NCBI GenBank assembly: GCA_937138625.1
Contig: CAKZPF010000007.1
Coordinates: 27,361-91,360, forward strand
Source of the DNA: an uncultured Caulobacteraceae bacterium
Lineage (GTDB): Bacteria; Pseudomonadota; Alphaproteobacteria; Caulobacterales; Caulobacteraceae
Length of the DNA: 64,000 bases
Reading direction: 5' to 3'
Positions 52,245-61,810 of this stretch are shown here, piece by piece; within the stretch, counting starts at the first letter, position 1, and every line of letters starts with the position of its first letter. The position numbers were made by a program, and so were the translations under genes. Under the pieces are notes generated by a model, which saw nothing but the letters and a program-made list of their open reading frames with translations, was not told where the DNA came from and did not search any database.

Positions 52245-53189
52245 ATGACTCCCCCCATCACCATTGGCATCAGTGCCGTGATCTTGGGCCTGAAAGGGTC
52301 AGATTTGCATGTGCTGTGCGTCGAAAACGAGGGCAGCCCCGCCCTGCCCTATGGTCCCTTCGACGCCGAGCATCACCGTACATTCGAGCTGGCCTTGCGC
52401 CAATTCGTTGAAGATCAGGCTGGGTTTGACGTGGGCTATGTCGAGCAGCTCTATACCTTCGGCGATAAAGGCCGCGAGGCCCCGCGCGCCGATTTGGGCC
52501 TGGATGTCACCGACACCGGCAAACCGCCCCGCGTGATTTCCGTGGGCTATTTGGCCCTGACGCCTGATGCCCAACCGGCCCGCGTATCCCAGGCCCGTTG
52601 GCGACCGGTGCATCAATTTTTCCCTTGGGAAGACTGGCGGGTGGGCGCGCCCTCTATCATCACCGATACCATCCAACCCGCGCTTGCCGCCTGGGCCCAA
52701 AGCGCCGACAACCAAGCCCGCCTGCCCGCCACCTTCGCCCTGCCCGAGGCCTGGAACGAAGAGCGCGTGCTGGAGCGCTATGAACTGCTGTACGAAGCCG
52801 GACTGGTGCCCGAGGCCGCCCGCGACCGCCCCCATCTGCATGCGCCCCCCCCGCCGATTGGTCAAACCATGACCTCGGATCACAGGAGGATCTTGGCCAC
52901 CGCCGTCTCCCGCTTACGGGCAAAAATCAAATATCGTCCTGTCATCTTCGAGCTGATGCCCGCAGACTTCACGCTTTCTGAGCTGCAAGAGGCCGCCGAA
53001 GCCATTGCGGGCGGACGATTGCACAAACAAAACTTTCGGCGGGCAGTTGAAAAGTCTGGCTTGGTTGAACCCACGGGACAGATCAAACCCAGCACGGGTG
53101 GCCGCCCAGCCGAGCTTTATCGCCATCTTCCCCGCCAGCATGACGGGCAACCCAAATTGGGCCTGAGTCTGCCGCGTTTACGAACTTAA
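52245..53189 (+). CDS. Nudix-fold transcriptional regulator, NrtR-like
   Basis: 314 aa. The first about 180 residues are a Nudix-like domain (ITIGISAVILGLKGSDLHVLCVENE, LALRQFVEDQAGFDVGYVEQLYTFGDKGR, RVISVGYLAL) whose catalytic Nudix box (GX5EX7REUXEEXGU) is degenerate, fitting a ligand sensor rather than an enzyme. The C-terminal winged helix (FTLSELQEAAEAIAGGRLHKQNFRRAVEKSGLVEPTG...GRPAELYR) is typical of NrtR-type regulators of NAD metabolism. Target genes not visible nearby. Confidence 0.88.
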   Translation: MTPPITIGISAVILGLKGSDLHVLCVENEGSPALPYGPFDAEHHRTFELALRQFVEDQAGFDVGYVEQLYTFGDKGREAPRADLGLDVTDTGKPPRVISVGYLALTPDAQPARVSQARWRPVHQFFPWEDWRVGAPSIITDTIQPALAAWAQSADNQARLPATFALPEAWNEERVLERYELLYEAGLVPEAARDRPHLHAPPPPIGQTMTSDHRRILATAVSRLRAKIKYRPVIFELMPADFTLSELQEAAEAIAGGRLHKQNFRRAVEKSGLVEPTGQIKPSTGGRPAELYRHLPRQHDGQPKLGLSLPRLRT

Positions 53190-53201
53190 TCGCTTATCGG
53201 A

Positions 53202-53690
53202 TCAGTCTACGGTTTCACTTAGGGGGGCGGATTGCGCGTCTTGTAAAATCACCTGATCGCGCAGGCGTTCATATTCAGCGTCCGTGATCAAGCCTTCATC
53301 CCGCATGGCTTTCAGCTCCCGCACACGCTCGAGGGTGGATTTGGCACTGACTTCTTTTACCGAACTCAGAACGCCTTCGGCGGCTTCGCTAGCTTTCTCA
53401 CTCAGGGCTTCGGCTTTTTCCCCCAAGGCCTCCAGGCGCTGGTCACTGTTCAGCTCGGGATTGCCTTCCAAGCCTTTCACGCCAAACAGCAAATGTGCAA
53501 TGGCCCACAGAATGATGAACGCCAAGGGCAAGCTGATAATGCCCACCAACAGATTGATGATAGCCATCAAAAACACCAAAACGCCAATATAGAGCGCAGT
53601 TGTCTCCGGTGCGCCCAACACGCTCAGACTGCCCCAGGTCAGCACGCCGAAAATGCTGGCTCGGATCAGGCGAGTGAGCAGTGTGATCAT
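53202..53690 (-). CDS. Membrane protein with a SHOCT-like C-terminus
   Basis: 162 aa. Two hydrophobic segments (about 5-28 and 32-70) are followed by an Ala/Glu-rich coiled coil and a terminal SHOCT-like motif, RVRELKAMRDEGLITDAEYERLRDQVI. SHOCT segments often assist oligomerisation. Function unknown. It is 7 bp from the ppdK stop on the same strand. Confidence 0.75.
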   Translation of the reverse strand: MITLLTRLIRASIFGVLTWGSLSVLGAPETTALYIGVLVFLMAIINLLVGIISLPLAFIILWAIAHLLFGVKGLEGNPELNSDQRLEALGEKAEALSEKASEAAEGVLSSVKEVSAKSTLERVRELKAMRDEGLITDAEYERLRDQVILQDAQSAPLSETVD

Positions 53691-53697
53691 CGGTGTC

Positions 53698-56400
53698 CTA
53701 TTGTGCGTGCTTCAATGCCGCCTGGGCTGCTGCCAAACGGGCCACCGGCACGCGATAGGGCGAACAGGAGACATAATCGAGACCCAAGCCTTCGCAGAAC
53801 CCGATCGAGGCCGGATCCCCGCCATGCTCACCACAGATCCCCAGCTTGATCCCTTCGCGGGTGGCGCGGCCGCGCTCGGCCCCCAAGCGCATCAGATCCC
53901 CGACGCCGTCTTGGTCAATGCTGACAAAAGGGTCGCGCTCGAAAATGCCTTGGTCAAGATATGGGTTCAGGAACCGACCGCTGTCATCGCGGCTGATGCC
54001 CAAGGTGGTTTGGGTTAGGTCATTGGTACCAAAAGAGAAAAACTCGGCGTGCTTGGCAATCTGCCCGGCTTGCAAGGCGGCGCGCGGCAACTCGACCATG
54101 GTCCCCACCAGATACGCAAGCATCACACCGGTCTCGTCCATCACTGTCTTGGCGACACGATCGGTCAGCTCCCGCAAGATGCGGATCTCGGCCTCGGTGG
54201 CCACCAGCGGGTGCATGATCTCCGGCATAGGCGCTTCGCCCGAGGCCTGCTTCACGGCACAGGCCGCTTCGAAAATCGCGCGCACCTGCATCTCGTAAAT
54301 CTCGGGGAAGGCAATGCCCAAACGGCAGCCCCGCCAGCCCAACATGGGGTTGGTTTCCTTCAGCTCCTCAGCGCGGCGCATCAGTTTTTTGGCATCCAAG
54401 CCCGTGGCCGCCGCCACACTGGCCACATCTTCGTCGGTGTGGGGCAAAAACTCGTGCAAGGGCGGATCCAACAGACGGATGGTCACCGGCAGCCCGGCCA
54501 TAATCTCGAAAATGCTTTGGAAGTCCGCACGCTGCATGGGCAAGATCTTGGCCAAGGCCTTTTCGCGGCCCTCGCGGTCTTCGGCCAAAATCATCTCGCG
54601 CACGGCGGCGATGCGGCTCTCTTCAAAGAACATATGCTCGGTGCGACACAGACCAATGCCCTCGGCGCCAAAGCCACGAGCGGTTTTGCAATCGGCGGGC
54701 GTTTCGGCATTGGTGCGCACCCGCAAACGGCGGTGCTCATCGGCCCAGGCCATCAGCTTGGCAAAATCACCGGTCATCTCGGGCTCGATCATATCGACCG
54801 CACCATACAGCACCTGCCCAGCGCCCCCATCCACCGTTATGATATCCCCGGCCTGCAGGGTGCGGCCACGCACGGTAAAGCGCTTGGCTTTTTCGTCGAT
54901 GCGCACGTCGCCTGCCCCCGAGACACAGGGCCGGCCCATGCCGCGCGCCACCACCGCCGCATGGGAAGTCATCCCCCCACGCGAGGTGATAATGGCCCGC
55001 GCTGCGTGCATCCCGTGAATGTCTTCAGGGCTGGTTTCTTCACGCACCAAAATCACGGCTTCCCCTTGGCCCGCCAAGCGCTCCGCCTCGTCGGCGTCAA
55101 ACACCACCTGGCCGACCGCCGCCCCTGGTGATGCCGGCAAACCGGTGGACAAAACATCGCGATGGGCTTTGGGGTCAATGGTGGGGTGCAACAGTTGATC
55201 AAGGGCTGAGGGGTCCACGCGCAGCACGGCCTCGTCTTCAGAAATCATACCTTCGGCGGCCATATCGACGGCGATTTTCAAGGCCGCCTTGGCCGTACGT
55301 TTGCCGGATCGCGTCTGCAGCATATAGAGCTGCCCGCGCTCGACGGTGAACTCCACGTCTTGCATGTCGCGGTAATGGCGCTCCAGCTGGTCAAAGACCT
55401 TGGCAAGCTCGGCATAGACCTCGGGCATGGTCTCTTCCATCGAAAGGGCCGTGTCGCCCATTTCCTCGCGTGCCACTTTGGTCAGGGCTTGGGGGGTGCG
55501 AATGCCGGCCACCACATCTTCGCCCTGGGCGTTGATCAGATACTCGCCGTAAATGCGATTCTCACCCGTTGACGGGTTGCGGGTAAAGGCCACGCCAGTG
55601 GCCGAGGTCTCGCCCATATTGCCAAAGACCATGGCCTGGATGTTCACGGCTGTGCCCCAGCTTTCGGGGATGTCGTGCAATCGGCGATAGACCTTGGCGC
55701 GATCATTCATCCAGCTTTTGAACACGGCGCCAATGGCCCCCCACAGCTGTTCGTGAACATCCTGGGGGAAGTCGTGGCCCAGCTCGTCGGTGACGGCCTG
55801 TTTGTAATCCACGACCACCGCTTTCCAATCCTCAGCGCTCAGATCGGTATCGAGGCTATAGCCCTGCTCGTCTTTGTGGCGGTCCAGGATGTCTTCGAAC
55901 ATATGATGCTCAAGGCCCAAGACCACATCAGAATACATCTGAATGAACCGGCGATAACTGTCATAGGCAAAGCGCGCATCACCCGAGAGCTCGGCCAAGC
56001 CCTCGACGGTTTCATCCGTCAGGCCCAAATTCAGCACCGTGTCCATCATTCCCGGCATGGACGCCCGCGCGCCCGAACGCACCGAAACCAGCAACGGATT
56101 GGCCTTTTGCCCGAACTGCTTGCCGGTGATGGTTTCAATGTGCTGCAGGCCCGCCTCAACTTGGCTTTTCAGGGCGGTGGGATACTGACGATCGTTGGCA
56201 TAATATTGCACACAGGTTTCGGTGGTGACCGTAAATCCCGGCGGCACCGGCAGGCCCAACCCCGACATTTCCGCCAGGTTCGCCCCCTTGCCGCCCAGAA
56301 GGTTGCGGTAACTGGCATCCCCCTCGGCTTGGCCACCGCCAAAGGTGTAGACCCATTTGTTGCTGGTGGTTGACGTGTTGTCGGTTGCGATTGCGTCCAT
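53698..56400 (-). CDS. ppdK: Pyruvate, phosphate dikinase
   Basis: 900 aa from the ATG at 56400 (GGAGG upstream; the TTG at 56418 is less likely). N-terminal ATP-grasp part: LLGGKGANLAEMSGLGLPVPPGFTVTTE, then SVRSGARASMPGMMDTVLNLG. The phospho-His domain has GGMTSHAAVVARGMGRPCVSG. The C-terminal PEP-binding barrel has GLCRTEHMFFEE, MLGWRGCRLGI and FFSFGTNDLTQTTLGISRDD. It interconverts pyruvate and PEP. It follows glyS by 29 bp. Confidence 0.97.
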   Translation of the reverse strand: MDAIATDNTSTTSNKWVYTFGGGQAEGDASYRNLLGGKGANLAEMSGLGLPVPPGFTVTTETCVQYYANDRQYPTALKSQVEAGLQHIETITGKQFGQKANPLLVSVRSGARASMPGMMDTVLNLGLTDETVEGLAELSGDARFAYDSYRRFIQMYSDVVLGLEHHMFEDILDRHKDEQGYSLDTDLSAEDWKAVVVDYKQAVTDELGHDFPQDVHEQLWGAIGAVFKSWMNDRAKVYRRLHDIPESWGTAVNIQAMVFGNMGETSATGVAFTRNPSTGENRIYGEYLINAQGEDVVAGIRTPQALTKVAREEMGDTALSMEETMPEVYAELAKVFDQLERHYRDMQDVEFTVERGQLYMLQTRSGKRTAKAALKIAVDMAAEGMISEDEAVLRVDPSALDQLLHPTIDPKAHRDVLSTGLPASPGAAVGQVVFDADEAERLAGQGEAVILVREETSPEDIHGMHAARAIITSRGGMTSHAAVVARGMGRPCVSGAGDVRIDEKAKRFTVRGRTLQAGDIITVDGGAGQVLYGAVDMIEPEMTGDFAKLMAWADEHRRLRVRTNAETPADCKTARGFGAEGIGLCRTEHMFFEESRIAAVREMILAEDREGREKALAKILPMQRADFQSIFEIMAGLPVTIRLLDPPLHEFLPHTDEDVASVAAATGLDAKKLMRRAEELKETNPMLGWRGCRLGIAFPEIYEMQVRAIFEAACAVKQASGEAPMPEIMHPLVATEAEIRILRELTDRVAKTVMDETGVMLAYLVGTMVELPRAALQAGQIAKHAEFFSFGTNDLTQTTLGISRDDSGRFLNPYLDQGIFERDPFVSIDQDGVGDLMRLGAERGRATREGIKLGICGEHGGDPASIGFCEGLGLDYVSCSPYRVPVARLAAAQAALKHAQ

Positions 56401-56429
56401 GGTCACCGGAGCCTCCAAAAAATCTTGAT

Positions 56430-58508
56430 CTAGCCTTGTAACTGGCTGAAGTCAGCCACCCGATACAGCAAAACCCGCAAACGAGACAAGAGCTTTAGCC
56501 GATTCAGGCGAATGTCTGGCTGCGGATCATTGACCATCACGGCCTCGAAGAACTGATCTACCGGCCCGCGCAAACCCGCGAGCGCCGTCATCGCCGCGGC
56601 AAAATCCTCGGCCTCAAGCGCCGTTTGCACCTGGGGCTCGGCGGTGGCCAGCGCCGTCAAAAAGGCCTGATCCGCCGGATCCGCCAGCACACTGGCATCA
56701 GGGTCCGGGGTGAAGGCTTCGTCCTTATTTTCTTCTGCACTCAGGATATTGAGCGCCCGTTTGGCCCCGGCCAACAGGTTCTCCCCGTCATCGGTTTTCA
56801 AAAAGGCCCCAAGCGCCACAAGCCGCGCCTGCAACCGCACCAAATCATCATCGCCAGTGGCCAGCACGGCGTCAATGTGATCGTGGGCAAAACCCGCATC
56901 CCGCCAAAACACCTTCAGGCGATCGAGGAAAAAGCCTTGCAGCTCATAAGCGGCCTCTTGCCACTGATCGGGCTGGGGCGCGGCCACGTGACCAGCGGCG
57001 ATCAAACCGTTCAGCGACAGGCGCAAGTCATTGTCCAAAATGATGCGCAGGGTGCCAATGGCGGCGCGACGCAAGGCAAAGGGATCTTTTGAGCCTGTGG
57101 GCTTTTGATCGGTGGCAAAGAAATAGGCCAAATGGGTCAGCTTGTCCGCCAGGGCCACCGCCGCCGAGACCTTGGGCATGGTGGCGGCCTCGTCGCCTTT
57201 GGGCCGGTACTGGTCGCGCAAGGCATCACAGACCTCGGGGTCATGGCCTTGATAGGTGGCGATATAGCGTCCCATCACCCCCTGAAGCTCGGGGAACTCG
57301 CCCACGGTACCGGTCACGAGATCACATTTGCTCAGCTGGGCGGCGCGCACGACTTTGTCGTCGTCAGCACCAATGGATTTGGCAATGGCGGGGGCCAGCC
57401 GCTCGATCCAGGATGTGCGGGCGTGCAAGGTGATATCCCCCGCAAAGGTCACCCGGCGCAAATCGTCTTGGTTCAGGGCCAGGGGCTTGCCGATATCTTT
57501 GTGCCAGAAATAGGCCGCATCGTTCAGGCGCGCGGCCAACACCCGGGCGTTGCCGCGGGCAATGGCCTGGCCGCCGTCTTCGGCCTCAATGTTCGCAACC
57601 GTGACAAAATGCGGGGCCAGTTTGCCCTTGGCGTCCAGTACCGTGAAATATTTTTGGTGGCTGCGCATGGTGGTGCGAATGACCTCGGCGGGCAATTCCA
57701 GGAACTTGGTTTCCATATCGCCCATGATCACCACCGGCCATTCCACCAGGCCCGTGACCTCGTCCAACAGACCGGGGTCTTCCGCCACCGTCAGGCCCTT
57801 GTTTTGCCCAACCGTGGCCAGGCCCTTGGCGATGCGATCGCGGCGGTCCGCCCAATCCAGGATCACAAAGTTCTGCTGCAGCTTGTTTTGATAGTCTGCG
57901 AAATTTTCAACTGAAAACTCCGCACCCGACCCCATAAAGCGGTGCCCCTTGGTGACCGCACCTGCGGTCAATCCCTCGTGAGCCACCGGCACCACCTGGC
58001 CATCAAACAGCGCCACCAGCCCCTTGATGGGTCGCACCCAACGGGCCTGGCCCGTGCCCGAGCGCATGGACTTGGGCCAAGGAAAATCAGCCAAAATGCC
58101 GGTGATCATGGTGCCCAAAACATCGGCGGTCTGGGCACCCTTATGCTCCAGGGTGGCGATATAAAATGTGCCTTTTGGCGTTTCTTGCTGGTCCAGCTGA
58201 TCCCAGCTGAGGCCCACCGAGCGGCAAAAGCCCTCGATGGCTTTGTCAGGGGCATCGACGCGGGGGCCTTTGCGCTCCTCGCGTCGGTCCGGTTGGGTCA
58301 GGGGCAAGCCGTCAATGACAAGGGCCAAACGGCGGGGCGTCACAAAGGTGCGCAGGGCATTCCACGACAGGCCGCTGTCTTTGAGTGTCGCCTCGGCCAG
58401 ACGCTTCAGGTCCTGGCTGGCGCGCTCTTGAAAGCGAGCTGGAATTTCTTCTGAACGAATTTCCAGCAAAAATTCAGATGTTTTCATCGATGTGTTTGTC
58501 TCAGACAT
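56430..58508 (-). CDS. glyS: Glycyl-tRNA synthetase beta subunit
   Basis: 692 aa. [27 protein letters not shown] near the N-terminus, [84 protein letters not shown] and [21 protein letters not shown] are hallmark segments; a DALR-like anticodon domain closes it. It recognises tRNA-Gly with the alpha subunit. The start overlaps the glyQ stop by 8 bp with AAGGAG upstream. Confidence 0.97.
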   Translation of the reverse strand: MSETNTSMKTSEFLLEIRSEEIPARFQERASQDLKRLAEATLKDSGLSWNALRTFVTPRRLALVIDGLPLTQPDRREERKGPRVDAPDKAIEGFCRSVGLSWDQLDQQETPKGTFYIATLEHKGAQTADVLGTMITGILADFPWPKSMRSGTGQARWVRPIKGLVALFDGQVVPVAHEGLTAGAVTKGHRFMGSGAEFSVENFADYQNKLQQNFVILDWADRRDRIAKGLATVGQNKGLTVAEDPGLLDEVTGLVEWPVVIMGDMETKFLELPAEVIRTTMRSHQKYFTVLDAKGKLAPHFVTVANIEAEDGGQAIARGNARVLAARLNDAAYFWHKDIGKPLALNQDDLRRVTFAGDITLHARTSWIERLAPAIAKSIGADDDKVVRAAQLSKCDLVTGTVGEFPELQGVMGRYIATYQGHDPEVCDALRDQYRPKGDEAATMPKVSAAVALADKLTHLAYFFATDQKPTGSKDPFALRRAAIGTLRIILDNDLRLSLNGLIAAGHVAAPQPDQWQEAAYELQGFFLDRLKVFWRDAGFAHDHIDAVLATGDDDLVRLQARLVALGAFLKTDDGENLLAGAKRALNILSAEENKDEAFTPDPDASVLADPADQAFLTALATAEPQVQTALEAEDFAAAMTALAGLRGPVDQFFEAVMVNDPQPDIRLNRLKLLSRLRVLLYRVADFSQLQG

Positions 58509-59394
58509 CCGCTGGCTCCTTGGTGGTGTCGGCCTCCACCGCCACCCAGGCCTCGGCGCAGGCCTTACACAGACTGCGCACCCGCCCGATATAGGCCGCG
58601 CGCTCGGTCACTGAAATGGCCCCACGCGCATCCATGATGTTAAACAGGTGGCTGGCCTTCAGCACATGATCATAGGCCGGCAGCACCACAGGCTTGCCGG
58701 TGGCCAGCAGACGTTTGACCTCGCGTTCCATATCATCGAACTGACGGCGCAGAGTGTCCACATCAGCCAACTCGAAATTATAGGTCGAGAATTGAACCTC
58801 GTTGGTCTTGAAGACCTCGCCATAGCTCAGGCCTTGGCCATTGAAATCGAGATCATAGACGTTATCGACGCCCTGGATGTACATGGCCAAACGCTCAAGG
58901 CCATAGGTCAGCTCGCCTGAAACTGGCTTGCAGTCCAAACCGCCCACCTGTTGGAAATAGGTAAACTGGGTGACCTCCATGCCATCGCACCAGACCTCCC
59001 AGCCCAGGCCCCAGGCCCCAACGGTGGGGTTTTCCCAATCATCTTCGACAAAGCGGATATCATGACGCTTGGGATCAATGCCCAGCACTGCCAAGCTTTG
59101 CAGATAGAGATCCTGCAGATTGTCGGGATTGGGCTTCAGGATGACCTGATATTGATAATAATGCTGCAGGCGGTTGGGATTGTCACCATAGCGCCCGTCC
59201 GCAGGCCGCCGTGATGGCTGCACATAGGCTGCTTTCCAGGGCTTGGGTCCCAAAGCACGCAGCACGGTCGCGGGATGCAAGGTCCCCGCCCCCACCTCGA
59301 CGTCATAGGGTTGCAAAATGGCGCAGCCTTGCGCGGCCCAAAAGCCATGCAGCCGCAGGATCAGTTCTTGAAAACTGGGCGGACGATCCGTCAT
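58501..59394 (-). CDS. glyQ: Glycyl-tRNA synthetase alpha subunit
   Basis: 297 aa, class II synthetase catalytic subunit. [49 protein letters not shown] and [34 protein letters not shown], then [22 protein letters not shown], are near-invariant in the family. First gene of glyQ-glyS-ppdK. Upstream is the converging tail of another minus-strand unit ended by a terminator. Confidence 0.97.
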   Translation of the reverse strand: MTDRPPSFQELILRLHGFWAAQGCAILQPYDVEVGAGTLHPATVLRALGPKPWKAAYVQPSRRPADGRYGDNPNRLQHYYQYQVILKPNPDNLQDLYLQSLAVLGIDPKRHDIRFVEDDWENPTVGAWGLGWEVWCDGMEVTQFTYFQQVGGLDCKPVSGELTYGLERLAMYIQGVDNVYDLDFNGQGLSYGEVFKTNEVQFSTYNFELADVDTLRRQFDDMEREVKRLLATGKPVVLPAYDHVLKASHLFNIMDARGAISVTERAAYIGRVRSLCKACAEAWVAVEADTTKEPADV

Positions 59395-59540
59395 CTTTGG
59401 TTTCCTTGCCCCTTGGTCTGTGATCTCTCAGAGGGATACCGGCATTAACCCCCAAAAGACAACAGCGAAAACGTCACATCCATGATCTTTCCACGCTCGT
59501 ATCTTTCCGCGCTCGTGGCCAGGGCGGCCCAAGCCGTCAG

Positions 59541-59568
59541 CAAAAAAAGACCCGCCAAGCGGCGGGTC
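59541..59568 (-). terminator. Terminator of the SRPBCC gene
   Basis: Minus-strand arms GACCCGCC and GGCGGGTC (59549-59556 and 59561-59568) with a GCTT loop, followed by TTTTTTT, 23 bp after the SRPBCC stop. Confidence 0.9.
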
Positions 59569-59591
59569 CAATAGGGTGTATGGTGTCTCGA

Positions 59592-60836
59592 TCAGTTTGC
59601 GTCAGCTGGCATGGCTGCTGCATCCACCGCTGGCGTTTCTGCGCTGTCTTGTGTGGCAGGGCTAGCATCAGTGTCTGGGGACGCGTCAGCCGCAGCCGCC
59701 TCGGGGGGTGTGGTTTCTGGTGCGGCTTCTCGCATCCCCTGCCCTTCTGCAGCCGGATCCGTGGTTGCGGCCTCAGCAAGAGTCACAGGGAAATAGATCT
59801 CCGTGACCAGATCGTCTGGCGCCACTTGTGACGGATCGGTCACATAGACCTCCCATGGGTTGCCGGCAACCTGCAGACCCAAAAAGCGAATGTAACGCTC
59901 GAGCGTGCTGTAGGTCACCATCATGGTCTCATAGGAGCCGGTGTGCACGGCCTTGGCCACACTGCCCTCGTAGGTCATTTGCATTTGCACCCCGTTGCTC
60001 ATTTGCGGGGCGGGCCCTTCAAACGGGGCGCCGGCCTGGAAGGCATAGACGTCGTTTTGCGGATCCCAACGGGTGGCGATCGCCATGGGCTGCCCTGAGG
60101 CCTCGAGGCCATGACGGTTCATAAAGGCCTCGACCTGACCAAAGGCGCGACCCAAAGCCGCCCCGATGGCTGAGACATTGGTCTTGGTTTCGCCGGTCAC
60201 ATACAGCATCTGCTGGGGCTCGACGTGGGTGACAAACATTTTCTCGACGGTGAAGTCCAAGGCCGGGATCTTTTCAACCATGGCTTTGTACTGCTGCAGG
60301 CCTTTTTCATACTGCTCGCCGATCATACCATCCATGAACAGACCGAAATAACGGCCCACGATGTTCCAGCCAAAATCAGTCTCGAAGCCCCAAATCACCA
60401 AGGTGCCCTGAGGCGCCATGCCCACTTCATAGTAGCCATTGGCCGTGCCTTGGGCGCCAAAATCCAGGGCCGTTTCAATGCGCTTATGGCCGTCAACAGC
60501 GGTGATGGTTTGGCAACCGCTGCCCACGTCCTCATGCTCGCTTTTCCAACACATGGCCGCGTCCTTACCCATCAAGGGGCCACTGAAGGTGTATTGGGTG
60601 TTGGGATCAATCCCGGCCCAGGGCGACCAGTCGTTAAACCGGCTGAAGCCGTTCAGGGTGGCAAAGACCGTATCGGGGTCTTGGTCGACAACGATTTGCC
60701 GCTCCACTTCAACCTTGGCTGGTAACATCAGGCCAATGAACAGAAACAAGACAATGACCACTATGCCGTATTTGGCAATTTTCATAGGCAAGTCACGTTT
60801 GCTGGTTTCGTTTGTGGTTTCAGATGATTCGGTCAT
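59592..60836 (-). CDS. SRPBCC protein with a GyrI-like C-terminal domain
   Basis: 414 aa. One membrane helix (about 20-42) anchors it. Residues about 45-200 resemble an SRPBCC/polyketide-cyclase hydrophobic-pocket domain (DPDTVFATLNGFSRFNDWSPW, GPLMGKDAAMCW). Residues about 205-355 resemble the GyrI-like/AraC effector-binding domain (KMFVTHVEPQQMLYVTGE, GSVAKAVHTGSYETMMVTYSTLERYIRFLGL, WEVYVTDPSQVAPDDLVTEIYFPV). The tail is Ala/Thr/Pro-rich. Both domains may bind small molecules. No enzyme activity is evident. Confidence 0.8.
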   Translation of the reverse strand: MTESSETTNETSKRDLPMKIAKYGIVVIVLFLFIGLMLPAKVEVERQIVVDQDPDTVFATLNGFSRFNDWSPWAGIDPNTQYTFSGPLMGKDAAMCWKSEHEDVGSGCQTITAVDGHKRIETALDFGAQGTANGYYEVGMAPQGTLVIWGFETDFGWNIVGRYFGLFMDGMIGEQYEKGLQQYKAMVEKIPALDFTVEKMFVTHVEPQQMLYVTGETKTNVSAIGAALGRAFGQVEAFMNRHGLEASGQPMAIATRWDPQNDVYAFQAGAPFEGPAPQMSNGVQMQMTYEGSVAKAVHTGSYETMMVTYSTLERYIRFLGLQVAGNPWEVYVTDPSQVAPDDLVTEIYFPVTLAEAATTDPAAEGQGMREAAPETTPPEAAAADASPDTDASPATQDSAETPAVDAAAMPADAN

Positions 60837-60901
60837 CGAACTCCCCCCTGTTGTTTATTGTGACAGTCTACACGCTCTGCCTCAGGTGTCCAGCCAAGAC
60901 G

Positions 60902-61810
60902 TCAGATCCCTGTGTCCGCTGGGCGCGCCCCCACCTGTGTTGCCACCGCCCACCAGTGGAGGTGGTGGGTGTGGATGGCATTGACCAAATCCTCTGCTTG
61001 CTCTCGCGATTCCATCATCACCCAAACGGTTGCCCCTGAACCCGACAGCCGCGCCAAGCGCGTGCCGGGATGGGCGGTGACCACCGTCAACACGTCATTG
61101 ATTTCGGGACATACGGCACAAGCCGCCGCCAGCAGATCATTGCGGGTGTGGGTCAACACCTCCCCATCACAGTCCCCTTCAATCTTTCGATCCAAATCTT
61201 TGGCAAACTGAGCCTTTTCATCAAAAACCCGATACACCGCCCCCGTCGAACATGGCCGGAGCGGATTGACCAACACGGCCGGAAACGACAAGAGATCCAT
61301 GGGCCGCAGGTCGTGCCCGATGCCGGTCATCAGGGCGCCTTGTCCCTGCACGCACACCGGCACATCAGCCCCCAACGGCTTGGCGATTTCGGCCAAAGCG
61401 GTCAGAGAAAGCTGTGCCCCCCAAGCGCGGTTCAACAGCCGCAAAGCCGCCGCCGCGTCCGCCGACCCACCACCCAAGCCCGCCGCCACCGGCAAGGCCT
61501 TGTGCAGATGCAGCTGACCCGTGGCCTTGTGGCCCAATTCGGCCGCCAAGGCCTGGGCCGCCCGCAGAACCAAATTGGTGTTGGGGTCTTCATCAGCAAG
61601 CGCCCCAGCAAAAGGCCCTTCGACGCTGAGATGCAAATGATCTGACGGCGTATACCGTAAGCGGTCCCCCACATCCGCAAAGGCCACAATCGACCACAGC
61701 GGATGATAGCCATCCGCACGGGGTGCCCCCACATGCAGGGCCAGATTCAACTTGGCGGGGGCAAGCTCTTGCCACAAGGCATCAGGCACCGGACTAGCCC
61801 CCAACGGCAC
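60902..61810 (-). CDS. ispE: 4-diphosphocytidyl-2-C-methyl-D-erythritol kinase
   Basis: 302 aa GHMP kinase of the non-mevalonate isoprenoid pathway. APAKLNLALHVGAPRADGYHPLWSIV is the N-terminal signature; LPVAAGLGGGSADAAAALRLLN is the ATP-binding GHMP motif; GADVPVCVQGQGALMTGIG and SGSGATVWVMME complete it. Its start overlaps the end of the TPR lipoprotein gene, so the two are co-transcribed. Confidence 0.96.
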   Translation of the reverse strand: MPLGASPVPDALWQELAPAKLNLALHVGAPRADGYHPLWSIVAFADVGDRLRYTPSDHLHLSVEGPFAGALADEDPNTNLVLRAAQALAAELGHKATGQLHLHKALPVAAGLGGGSADAAAALRLLNRAWGAQLSLTALAEIAKPLGADVPVCVQGQGALMTGIGHDLRPMDLLSFPAVLVNPLRPCSTGAVYRVFDEKAQFAKDLDRKIEGDCDGEVLTHTRNDLLAAACAVCPEINDVLTVVTAHPGTRLARLSGSGATVWVMMESREQAEDLVNAIHTHHLHWWAVATQVGARPADTGI